From contig JAKQKE010000187.1 of NCBI GenBank assembly GCA_029560805.1, positions 1-39,065 of the forward strand: a DNA stretch of 39,065 nucleotides. The letters are read 5' to 3'. Position numbers and translations under genes: made by a program. Each line of letters begins with the position of its first letter. Position 1 is the stretch's first letter. The DNA is from Spirochaetota bacterium (GTDB taxonomy: Bacteria > Spirochaetota > Spirochaetia > Treponematales > UBA12059). Positions 1-6,560 of this stretch are shown piece by piece. The notes under the pieces are model-generated. The model had not been told where the DNA came from. It saw nothing but the letters and a program-made list of their open reading frames with translations, and ran no database searches.

Positions 1-474
1 GAGCAGTTCTGGACCGACGTTCGGTGGGGCGAGCTCGACTACCTGATCGTCGACTTCCCGCCCGGAACCGGAGATGTCCAGATTACCGCCTTCAACAAGC
101 TGCCGATAGACGGCGTGGTCGTCGCGACGACCCCCCAGTCGCTGGTGTCGATGATCGTGGCCAAGTCGGTCAAGATGGCCGGCATGGTCGACGCGCCGGT
201 ACTCGGCGTGGTCGAGAACATGGGCACGATGGTCTGCCCGTCCTGCGGCGTGGAGCACAAGCTGTTCGATTCGCTCGATGGTTCGACGATCGAGAAGGCG
301 CTCGGCCTACCCGTGCTCGCCAGCCTGCCGTGGCGCAAGGAAGTCGCCCAGGCACGCGAGCTCCGCTGGGGGAAGCTGCCCGAGGATTTTAGGAAGCTCG
401 TCGAGGGCTTGGCGTCCGAGACGCTTCTCGCGCTCTCCTCGGTCAAGAAACCGGCCGCCGGCTCAAAGGAGTAG
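1..474 (+). CDS. mrp: Mrp/ApbC (NBP35-type) Fe-S cluster carrier ATPase, C-terminal part
   Basis: The gene is cut by the left edge and is open from base 1, with 157 residues visible. These proteins are P-loop ATPases that bind a bridging Fe-S cluster and pass it to apo-proteins in the cytoplasm. The sequence shows the family signature LDYLIVDFPPGTGD near the start of the visible part, then TPQSLVSMIVAKSVKMA. A CPSC pair in VCPSCGVEHKLF is the expected cluster ligand. The Walker A region lies outside the window. The stop codon is followed two bases later by the GTG of a DUF134-NifX gene, whose Shine-Dalgarno sits inside this gene's end, so the two are almost surely cotranscribed. Pairing of Mrp-type ATPases with NifX-like proteins is common in anaerobes and fits metal-cluster handling. 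The family call is firm; the client protein is unknown. Confidence 0.92.
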   Translation, partial: EQFWTDVRWGELDYLIVDFPPGTGDVQITAFNKLPIDGVVVATTPQSLVSMIVAKSVKMAGMVDAPVLGVVENMGTMVCPSCGVEHKLFDSLDGSTIEKALGLPVLASLPWRKEVAQARELRWGKLPEDFRKLVEGLASETLLALSSVKKPAAGSKE

Positions 475-476
475 CC

Positions 477-1145
477 GTGCCGAGACCCGTCAGCGAGCGC
501 CGCGTACGCGGCCGAATCGCCACCGGCCTGTTCAAGCCGGCCGGCGTGCCCGCGCGGGCCATCGAGGAGATCGTGCTCGGCCTCGACGAGGCCGAGGCGA
601 TCCGGCTGGCCGACCTGGAGGGCCTGTATCAGGAGGCCGCGGCGAGGCGCATGGGCGTCTCGAGGCAGACCTTCGGCCGCATACTCGAGGAGGCGCACCG
701 CATCGTCGCGGACGCGCTCATAAACGGCAAGGCCCTCCGCATCGAGGGCGGCCAGATCATAGAGCAAGAGGAGCAGCATATGCACGAGAAGGTAGCGGTC
801 CCGACCAAGGCTGGCATGGTGGACGAGCATTTCGGCCACTGCGAGTACTTTACCGTCTACTCGATACGGGACGGCAAGGTCGTCTCCGAGGGACGCGTCG
901 ACAGCCCGAACGGCTGCGGCTGCAAGACCGACATCGCGTCGGTCCTGGCCAAGGACGGCGTCACCCTGATGCTCGCGGGCAACATGGGCGAGGGCGCGGT
1001 GCGCGTGCTCAAGGCCAACGGCATCGAGGTGGTGCGCGGCGCATCCGGCCAGGCCCGGGCCGTCGTCGACGCGTGGCTCGCCGGCTCGGTCACGGACTCG
1101 GGCGTCGGCTGCTCCGCCCACGAGGGGCACGACTGCTCGCACTGA
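477..1145 (+). CDS. DUF134 helix-turn-helix protein fused to a NifX/NafY-like cofactor-binding domain
   Basis: The protein has 222 residues in two domains. Residues 1-92 are a DUF134 domain, with an HTH around 52-75 (AARRMGVSRQTFGRIL). Residues 103-200 are a dinitrogenase Fe-Mo cofactor family domain (NifX/NifB C-terminal type), with VDEHFGHCEYFTVY and a cysteine pair GCGC at 147-149. The tail carries further Cys and His (GCSAHEGHDCSH). Known family members bind Fe-S or Fe-Mo cofactors or precursors; DUF134 is presumed to bind DNA. The fusion suggests a cluster-sensing regulator or carrier, which is inference. It starts at GTG 477, with AAAGGAG at 465-471 inside the end of the Mrp gene. No nif genes are visible, so a role in nitrogen fixation is not implied. 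An ATG at 780 with its own ribosome site could yield the NifX-like half alone. Confidence 0.88.
   Translation: MPRPVSERRVRGRIATGLFKPAGVPARAIEEIVLGLDEAEAIRLADLEGLYQEAAARRMGVSRQTFGRILEEAHRIVADALINGKALRIEGGQIIEQEEQHMHEKVAVPTKAGMVDEHFGHCEYFTVYSIRDGKVVSEGRVDSPNGCGCKTDIASVLAKDGVTLMLAGNMGEGAVRVLKANGIEVVRGASGQARAVVDAWLAGSVTDSGVGCSAHEGHDCSH
768..782 (+). promoter_or_regulatory. Possible internal translation start for the NifX-like domain
   Basis: GAGGAG at 768-773 lies six bases before an in-frame ATG at 780-782, which is codon 102 of the DUF134-NifX gene. The ATG falls exactly at the linker between the two domains. Such a site could give a separate NifX-like protein of 121 residues. It could also be the relic of a gene fusion. 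The linker naturally encodes Glu-Glu, which makes GAGGAG likely by chance, so confidence is modest. Confidence 0.35.
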
Positions 1146-1181
1146 TCCGCTGGGACGCCCCTTCCCGGCTGTTCGGGCCGA

Positions 1182-1211
1182 TTGCCCACGACCGCCCGGG
1201 GAGGATACTAT
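1182..1211 (+). promoter_or_regulatory. Sigma-70 type promoter of the EamA gene, apparently leaderless
   Basis: TTGCCC at 1182-1187 and TACTAT at 1206-1211 are separated by 18 bases. The start codon ATG is only seven bases after the -10 box, so transcription should begin at or one base before the ATG. The only purine-rich stretch (GAGG, 1201-1204) is 14 bases from the ATG, too far to act as a normal ribosome site. Confidence 0.5.
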
Positions 1212-1218
1212 CCCGCGC

Positions 1219-2076
1219 ATGACGTATCAACAAAAAGACCGCGGCCTCGGCGCCCTAGCCCTGGCAGGCACGTCCTTCCTCTGGAGCCTCGCGGGGCTCC
1301 TGATCAAGCTCGTCGATTGGAACCCCTTCGCCATAGCCTGCGGACGCAGCGTCGTCGCCGCCGTATTCCTATTGCTATGGATTCGCAAGCCCAAGTTCAC
1401 GTTCTCGTTCCCGCAGCTAGGCGCCGCCGTGGCGAGCGCGGCGACGATGGTCCTATTCATCTACGCCAACAAGGCGACGACGGCCGCGAACGCCATACTC
1501 CTTCAGTACGGGTCGCCGATCTACACCGCCGTCCTCGGCGCCTTCCTCCTCAAGGAGAAACCGAGGGCCGAGCACTGGGCAGCCTTCGCCATGGTCGCCG
1601 GCGGCATGGCGCTCTTCTTCATGGGCGACATAGGCGGCGGGAGCCTGCCGGGTAACATAGCCGCGGTAGCCTCGGGCCTGACCTTCGCGGCCTACTTCGT
1701 GTTCATGCGCATGCAGAAGGACGGTTCGCCGCTCGAGTCGAACCTACTCGCGCACGCGATCACCGCCGTCATCGGCTTCGTCGTCGCGCTGTTCATGCCC
1801 GCTCCTCAGTTCAACCTCAAGGCCGCGGCCGCTATCGGCGCGCTCGGCGTATTCCAGATCGGGCTCGCCGCGGTGCTCCTGTCCTGGGGTATCAAGCGGG
1901 TCAACGCCATCCAGGGCTCCATCATCACGGGGCTCGAGCCGGTGTTCAACCCACTCTGGGTGTTCCTGGCCCTCGGCGAGAAGCCGAGCCCGAACGCGCT
2001 CGCCGGAGGCGCGGTGATCATCGCGGCCGTCGTCGGCTCATCCATCGTCACGGCGCGCAGGAAGACCAAGGCATAG
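1219..2076 (+). CDS. EamA-family (DMT superfamily) transporter
   Basis: This is a 285-residue integral membrane protein with about ten hydrophobic segments in two EamA repeats, roughly residues 10-140 and 150-280. Features include the opening LAGTSFLWSLAGLLIKLV, a mid-protein GGSLPGNIAAVASGLTFAAY, and the C-terminal repeat motif ITGLEPVFNPLWVFLALGE, which is typical of the family. EamA carriers export or import small metabolites such as amino acids or nucleotides; the substrate cannot be read from sequence. Length is normal for the family. It follows the NifX fusion by 73 bases and has its own promoter, so it is probably a separate transcript. The ATG lies only seven bases after the -10 box and has no good Shine-Dalgarno, which suggests a leaderless message. 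Confidence 0.9.
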   Translation: MTYQQKDRGLGALALAGTSFLWSLAGLLIKLVDWNPFAIACGRSVVAAVFLLLWIRKPKFTFSFPQLGAAVASAATMVLFIYANKATTAANAILLQYGSPIYTAVLGAFLLKEKPRAEHWAAFAMVAGGMALFFMGDIGGGSLPGNIAAVASGLTFAAYFVFMRMQKDGSPLESNLLAHAITAVIGFVVALFMPAPQFNLKAAAAIGALGVFQIGLAAVLLSWGIKRVNAIQGSIITGLEPVFNPLWVFLALGEKPSPNALAGGAVIIAAVVGSSIVTARRKTKA

Positions 2077-2339
2077 CGGCCGAGCGCATCGCGTCTTCTC
2101 CACTCCGCCACCGTACCCCGATTCGCCTTACGCCAAAGTGCCCCAAGCCACCGTCGCCTTCTGGCGTTCAGGCACGTGCATTTTTTTCACATCGCCTAAC
2201 GTTTCTTTCTCGATCGGATGAATACTTAGTCGCACATTCCACCGCCCGCCAGGCACAGCTTGGTGGGCCACATCGTTTTCATATTGTATATCATTATATA
2301 ATAATGACATAGAATGAGTTCATACAAATCTAATCAACC
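2077..2339. other. AT-rich gap with an orphan open frame and AT palindromes
   Basis: This gap before the redox operon is clearly richer in A+T than its surroundings. On the minus strand, 2128-2310 is a 60-codon open frame containing GGRWNVRLSIHPIEKE and ending KATVAWGTLA. Its third-position base use is unlike the neighbours and it has no ribosome site, so I do not call it a gene; it may be a remnant of transferred DNA or a repeat. A perfect inverted repeat CATTAT-ATA-ATAATG lies at 2292-2306, about 67 bases before the expected start from the sigma-54 promoter. It is a candidate activator site or simply AT-rich sequence. Nothing else recognisable was seen. Confidence 0.4.
2138..2187 (+). terminator. 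Weak candidate terminator after the EamA gene
   Basis: GTGCC (2138-2142) can pair with GGCAC (2171-2175) around an inner CGCC-TTCT-GGCG hairpin. Seven T follow at 2181-2187. The stem is short and five bases separate it from the T run, so this is only a candidate. Confidence 0.3.
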
Positions 2340-2355
2340 TGGCACGCTTACTGCT
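2340..2355 (+). promoter_or_regulatory. Sigma-54 (-24/-12) promoter of the DUF2202 redox operon
   Basis: The sequence TGGCACGCTTACTGCT matches the sigma-54 consensus TGGCACG-N4-TTGCW except for C in place of T at one -12 position. GG (2341-2342) and GC (2353-2354) are exactly ten bases apart, as required. The start point should be near 2366, which leaves room for the G-rich ribosome site at 2381-2387 and the ATG at 2393. The first ten bases equal those of the promoter at 27500. Activation would need an enhancer-binding protein, which is not encoded in this window. Confidence 0.75.
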
Positions 2356-2392
2356 ATATAGTAATTACTCTATGCCGGTTGGGGGGGTGCCT

Positions 2393-2977
2393 ATGAAAAT
2401 CACTAGAAAACGCGCGCCTATAATCGCCGCCGCGATCGCCGCGCTGGCCGTATCGGCCTACGCCGAGGGTTCGGGCCACGGGGCGAGCGCCGCGATCGCC
2501 GCGCTGGCCGCATCGGCCTACGCCGAGGGTTCGGGCTACGGGGCGAGCGCCGCGGTCGAGGCTGGCCGGGCAATCACTATCGTCGACAGGCTCCGTTGGG
2601 CGGTCGAGGACGAATACCTGGCTCGCGGCGAATACGAGGCCATCATGGCTAGGTTCGGCGCCATGAGGCCGTACGACAACATCATGGCGGCCGAGGAACA
2701 GCATCTCGCCTGGCTCAAGGCCGAGTACCAGGCCCGCGGCCTACCCTTCCCCACGGACGGCTCGGCCTCGAGCGTCGTCGTTCCTACGGACCTGAAAGCC
2801 GCCGCCCAGGCCGGCGTCGACGCGGAGATCGCCAACATAGCGATGTACTCGTCCTTCCTGAGCCGCCCCGAGCTATCGCGCCCCGAGAACGCGAGCGTCA
2901 GGGACCTGTTCGAGCGGCTGAAGCGCGCGAGCGAGAATCACCTGCGGGCCTTTAAAACGCAGCTGTCCAAGTACTAG
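2393..2977 (+). CDS. Secreted DUF2202 ferritin-like protein with a duplicated signal sequence
   Basis: The protein has 194 residues. Residues 60-194 form a DUF2202 four-helix ferritin-like domain with candidate metal ligands: Glu74 and Glu80 in RWAVEDEYLARGEYEAIM, Glu101/Glu102 and His104 in AAEEQHL, Glu145, and Glu181/His183 in ASENHLRAF. The N-terminus is an export signal (MKITRKR then AIAALAVSAYA), so it probably acts in the periplasm or outside. Residues 13-32 are repeated almost exactly as 33-52 through a 60-bp tandem duplication, giving two possible cleavage sites (after SAYA, 24 and 44). I chose ATG 2393 over ATG 2372. It follows seven G residues by five bases, and 2372 would lie only about six bases from the predicted transcript start. 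It is first in an operon with a polyferredoxin and an anchored protein. The biochemical role of DUF2202 is not established; iron or redox work is inference. Confidence 0.85.
   Translation: MKITRKRAPIIAAAIAALAVSAYAEGSGHGASAAIAALAASAYAEGSGYGASAAVEAGRAITIVDRLRWAVEDEYLARGEYEAIMARFGAMRPYDNIMAAEEQHLAWLKAEYQARGLPFPTDGSASSVVVPTDLKAAAQAGVDAEIANIAMYSSFLSRPELSRPENASVRDLFERLKRASENHLRAFKTQLSKY
2429..2548 (+). repeat. 60-bp tandem duplication inside the signal-sequence region
   Basis: Bases 2429-2488 and 2489-2548 are the same 60-bp unit, differing only at a few bases (for example GTATCG against GCATCG, and GGCCACG against GGCTACG). The unit is exactly 20 codons, so the frame is kept. The near identity indicates a recent or homogenised duplication. 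Confidence 0.95.
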
Positions 2978-3007
2978 ACTAGAAACGATCAGGAGCAAGG
3001 AGGCACC

Positions 3008-3907
3008 ATGGCAAGCGGCGCGTCGACCAAAAAGCCGAAGAAGGCATCGCGATGGATCAGGCGGGCGGTTCAGATCCTGTTCTTCGCCCTGGTCGCGACC
3101 ATAGCGACGAATGAGATACTGAGCGAGCGAGGCATCACGGCGCTGTCGTTCGTCGAGGGCGCCTCGCTGCACGCGATCTGCCCCTTCGGCGGCGTGGTCT
3201 CGTTCTGGCAGCTCGTCACCGCGGGCACCCTCGTCAAGAAAGTGCACGAGTCGTCGGTAGCCCTCGGCGTCATAGCCATAGCGCTCGCCGCGCTATTCGG
3301 CCCGGTGGTATGCGGCTGGATATGCCCCCTCGGCAGCCTGCAGGAATGGCTCGGCGCCCTGGGCCGCACGCTGTTCAAGAAACGGTACAACGCCTTCATA
3401 CCCGGGCGCGTCGACAAGCCGCTTCGCTACCTGCGCTACCTCTCCCTGGCCTGGGTCTCCTACATGACGATCGTGAGCGGCAAGCTGGTGTTCCAGGACT
3501 ACGACCCGTACTTCGCCCTGTTCAACTTCTGGACCGGCGAGGTCGCCATAGCCGGCCTCGTCATCCTCGGCCTGACTCTCGTCCTCTCGTTGTTTGTCGA
3601 ACGGCCTTTCTGCAAGTACGCCTGTCCCTTCGGCGCGTTCCTGGGCCTGTTCAACCTGTTCAGAGTGTTTAGCGTCAAGCGCGTCGCGTCGACCTGCATC
3701 TCGTGCAAAGCCTGCGACCGCGCCTGCCCGATGAGCATAACGGTATCGACGAGCGGTACCGTCCGCGACCATCAGTGCATCAGCTGCCTCAAGTGCACGA
3801 GCGAGGACGCCTGCCCCGTCGAAGCGACCGTCGTGCTAGCGGCGGGCAAGCCGAGAGTCGCGACCACGACGCTTCAGGCGACCGGCTCCGAGGAGGTATC
3901 GCGATGA
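3008..3907 (+). CDS. NapH/NosR-like membrane polyferredoxin (4Fe-4S)
   Basis: This 299-residue membrane protein resembles the NapH/NosR/CcoG-type family that moves electrons across or along the inner membrane. About five hydrophobic segments are visible (around 20-35, 85-105, 143-160, 178-197, 205-222). It has the paired CP motifs typical of the family: CPFGG at 58, CGWICPLGS at 102-110 and CKYACPFGA at 202-210. Two [4Fe-4S] sites follow, with cysteines at 230/233/236/240 (CISCKACDRACP) and 257/260/263/269 (CISCLKCTSEDACP). The ATG follows AAGGAGG at 2998-3003. It lies 30 bases after the DUF2202 gene and overlaps the next gene by four bases (ATGA), so all three form one operon under the sigma-54 promoter. 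It could feed electrons to the secreted ferritin-like protein, which is inference. No nap, nos or other reductase subunits are present. Confidence 0.9.
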   Translation: MASGASTKKPKKASRWIRRAVQILFFALVATIATNEILSERGITALSFVEGASLHAICPFGGVVSFWQLVTAGTLVKKVHESSVALGVIAIALAALFGPVVCGWICPLGSLQEWLGALGRTLFKKRYNAFIPGRVDKPLRYLRYLSLAWVSYMTIVSGKLVFQDYDPYFALFNFWTGEVAIAGLVILGLTLVLSLFVERPFCKYACPFGAFLGLFNLFRVFSVKRVASTCISCKACDRACPMSITVSTSGTVRDHQCISCLKCTSEDACPVEATVVLAAGKPRVATTTLQATGSEEVSR

Positions 3908-4686
3908 TACGCGTCAAGACGCTTCCGTTAGCCATAGCGGTCGTCGCCGTCATGTTCGGCGGCGTCGCGCTATCGAAGGCCGTCGGCTATTGGAATACGA
4001 CATCGACCAAGGAGCCCGCCAAGTTCAAGAATGGCGAGCTCGCTGGCCTGCCGAACCCCGCCGATATACGAGGCTCCTATACCTGGCTGGATCTCGAGAA
4101 GGCCTTTGGCGTACCCGCCGCCGAGTCGGCTCGGGCTTTCTCCACCGCCGACCGCGCCCTCGACCCGGCCGAGAGGGTCAGCGTGCTCGAGGAGCTATAC
4201 CTGCCGATACTGCCTCCAGGCCTCGAGATCGGCACGGGAGCCGTACGGCTGTTCGTGTCGCTCTATACCGGCCTGCCGCTCGAGGCGGAGGAAGGCTCGG
4301 TGCTGCCAGACGGCGCCCTCGAGTTACTATCGCAGCGGCCGGGGATGGATGACGAGGCGCTCGGCCGTTATGTCATTCCGTCCAACGCTCCGGCGGCTCC
4401 CGCTCCGGCGGCTCCCGTTCCAGCGGCGGCAAGCCCCGCCGCGAGCCAGTCCGGCACGTCTCAGGCCGGTACCGGAAGCGGCCAGGCGACCGCACGCTCC
4501 ATCGTCGGCAAGACCACCTTCGGCGACCTGTACGATTGGGGCCTCACCGAGGACCAGGTCGCCGCGGCTATTGGCTATGCGCCCGGCCCGAGGTCGCAGA
4601 GCGTACGCGACAGCGCCACGGCCAACGGCAAGGAATTCTCCGAGCTCAAGATAGCACTCCAGGCCTTGGTCGACGCCAGGCCCTAG
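3904..4686 (+). CDS. Membrane-anchored protein of unknown function, third gene of the redox operon
   Basis: The protein has 260 residues. An N-terminal hydrophobic segment (residues 7-27) should anchor it or act as an uncleaved signal, with the rest outside the membrane. Two small helical-looking modules are separated by an Ala/Pro/Gly/Ser linker (about 160-198). The first has [20 protein letters not shown] near 51-70; the second has [19 protein letters not shown] near 201-219 and ends [16 protein letters not shown] recall similar short modules beside polyferredoxins and membrane cytochromes in anaerobes, but I do not know a function. There are no cysteines or haem motifs, so it is not itself an Fe-S or cytochrome protein. 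The start ATG overlaps the previous stop (ATGA) with GAGGAGG just upstream. Its stop overlaps the recQ stop on the other strand by four bases. Confidence 0.75.
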   Translation: MIRVKTLPLAIAVVAVMFGGVALSKAVGYWNTTSTKEPAKFKNGELAGLPNPADIRGSYTWLDLEKAFGVPAAESARAFSTADRALDPAERVSVLEELYLPILPPGLEIGTGAVRLFVSLYTGLPLEAEEGSVLPDGALELLSQRPGMDDEALGRYVIPSNAPAAPAPAAPVPAAASPAASQSGTSQAGTGSGQATARSIVGKTTFGDLYDWGLTEDQVAAAIGYAPGPRSQSVRDSATANGKEFSELKIALQALVDARP

Positions 4687-6560
4687 TCGCGGCGGGAGCC
4701 GCCAAGCAGCTCGAGGAAGGCCGCGCCGTAGCGTTCGAGCTTGGCGCGGCCGACTCCGTAGACGGTCGCGAGCGAGGCCTCGGTGGTCGGCTTGAGCGCG
4801 GCCATCTCCTTGAGCGTCCGGTCGGGGAACACGACGTAGGGCGGCACGCCGGATTCGTCGGCCAGGCGCTTCCTGAGCGACCTGAGCTGCATGAACAGCT
4901 CCTCTGAGGCCAGATCCCCGTCGTCGCTGGAGCGAGCGATGGCCAGGCGCGGCTCGCTGTCGTCGCGCCTGCGTCGCTTCGAGCGTTTGGCGTCCAGGGC
5001 GCGCTCGGTCGCGGAGCCGCCGTTCGTCGAGCCGCCGATGAGGTCGACCGGTACGAGGTAGGGTCCCCGGTCTCTAAACAGTTCGTAGGCCGGACGCCCG
5101 AGCGACAGAGTCTGGCGCTCCGGCTCCCGCACGAGGTGGCCGGTCGACTGGAGCCGCCTCGCCAGCGCCATCCACGCGCTCCGGCCAAGCTCCGTGCCGA
5201 TGCCGAAGGTGGTCAGGCCGTCGTGGCTGAAGCGCTCGACCTTCTCGGTCCGCTCCCCCAGGAGCACGTCGACGATATGGGCCGCGCCGAAGCGCTCGCC
5301 GGTCCGCTTGACGCACGACAGCAGCTTCTGGGCCGGGATCGACAGGTCGACGCTAGCGCGTGGGCCGGCGAGGCAGTTGTCGCAACGGCCGCAGTCGGCG
5401 CCGCCCTCCTCGCCGAAATGCTCGAGGATCAGCGCCCGCCGGCAGCGCTCGCTCTCGGCGTAGTCGCGCATCGCCTCGAGCCTCGAGAGCGCAGCCCGGC
5501 GCTGCTCGTCGGGGAGCTCGTCGAATAGCCTGGAGGCCGCCGCCACGTCGCCGGCTCCGTAGAACAGCACGCACTCGGACGGCAGGCCATCGCGTCCGGC
5601 CCGTCCTATTTCCTGATAGTAGTTCTCGACGCTCTTCGGCAGGTCGGCGTGGACGACGTAGCGTACGTCGGGCTTATCGATGCCCATGCCGAAGGCGACG
5701 GTGGCCACGACGACGAGGAGGTCGTCCCGCACGAAGGCCTCCTGTACCCAGGAGCGCTCTTCGGATGGAAGCCCCGCATGGTAGGCGGCGGCCTTGACGC
5801 CGACCGCCCGAAGAGCCTCGGCCAGTTCCTCGGTCCTGCGCCTGGAGCCGCAATAGACGATGCCCGAGGCGTCGGGCCTGGACTGCGCGAAGCGCACGAT
5901 CCTGCGCCGTACTTCTAGCTTCCGCTCGACCCGGATGGACAGGTTCGGCCGGTCGAAGCCGCCGAGGAACAGCGCCGGGTCGCGCAGCCCGAGGCAACGC
6001 GCAATGTCGGCGCGGACGCGCTCGGTCGCCGTGGCCGTGGTCGCCATCCAGACGGCGGCCGGGTAGCGCTCGCGTAGGTAGCCGAGGCCACGGTACTCCG
6101 GCCGGAAATCGTGGCCCCACTCGGAGACGCAGTGGGCCTCGTCGACGACGATCAGCCTGGGCGGCGCGTCGTCGAGCAGCGACAGGAGCCGATCGCCGGC
6201 CAGCGACTCCGGCGCGGCGTACACGAGGCGTACGCCCCCCGAGCGCACCCTGGCCTCGATCTCGCGCCGCTCAGCGGCCTCGAGCGAGCTGTTAATGAAG
6301 ACCGCCTCGACGCCGGCGGCGCGCAGCGCGGCCACCTGGTCGCGCATCAGCGCGATCAGCGGCGAGACGACCAGCGTCGTCCCGCCCAGGATCAGCGCCG
6401 GTACCTGGTAGCACAGCGACTTGCCGCCGCCGGTAGGCAGAACGGCCAGCGCGTCTCGCCCGGACAGGACCGCGGTGATGATCTCGAGCTGCAAGGGCCT
6501 GAACGAGTCGTAGCCGAACACGTCCCTGAGCACCGACTCGGCGCTAGCCCCGACGCTCAA
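4683..6560 (-). CDS. recQ: ATP-dependent DNA helicase RecQ
   Basis: This is a 625-residue 3'-5' DNA helicase for recombination and fork repair. Walker A is LPTGGGKS at 41-48, DEAH is at 140-143, and the RecQ aromatic-rich loop [13 protein letters not shown] is at 144-156. The second RecA-like domain has [20 protein letters not shown] and the arginine-finger region [17 protein letters not shown] zinc site ([11 protein letters not shown] then CGRCDNC) and an RQC winged helix follow. An HRDC-like domain is at about 545-620, so the architecture is complete. It starts at TTG 6560, within a TTGA overlap with the stop of the upstream histidine kinase gene. No ATG lies near the correct N-terminus, and the motif spacing supports TTG. 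Translational coupling to a sensor kinase is unusual for recQ. It ends convergent with the redox operon with a four-base overlap. Confidence 0.95.
   Translation of the reverse strand: MSVGASAESVLRDVFGYDSFRPLQLEIITAVLSGRDALAVLPTGGGKSLCYQVPALILGGTTLVVSPLIALMRDQVAALRAAGVEAVFINSSLEAAERREIEARVRSGGVRLVYAAPESLAGDRLLSLLDDAPPRLIVVDEAHCVSEWGHDFRPEYRGLGYLRERYPAAVWMATTATATERVRADIARCLGLRDPALFLGGFDRPNLSIRVERKLEVRRRIVRFAQSRPDASGIVYCGSRRRTEELAEALRAVGVKAAAYHAGLPSEERSWVQEAFVRDDLLVVVATVAFGMGIDKPDVRYVVHADLPKSVENYYQEIGRAGRDGLPSECVLFYGAGDVAAASRLFDELPDEQRRAALSRLEAMRDYAESERCRRALILEHFGEEGGADCGRCDNCLAGPRASVDLSIPAQKLLSCVKRTGERFGAAHIVDVLLGERTEKVERFSHDGLTTFGIGTELGRSAWMALARRLQSTGHLVREPERQTLSLGRPAYELFRDRGPYLVPVDLIGGSTNGGSATERALDAKRSKRRRRDDSEPRLAIARSSDDGDLASEELFMQLRSLRKRLADESGVPPYVVFPDRTLKEMAALKPTTEASLATVYGVGRAKLERYGAAFLELLGGSRRD

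Noticed and set aside
39-1220. Long minus-strand open frame opposite the Mrp and NifX genes
   Set aside because: It is an antisense shadow of GC-rich codons; the plus strand carries clear protein families there.
2128-2310. Minus-strand 60-codon frame as a protein-coding gene
   Set aside because: No ribosome site, unusual codon use and no family I recognise; kept only as a composition note and finding.
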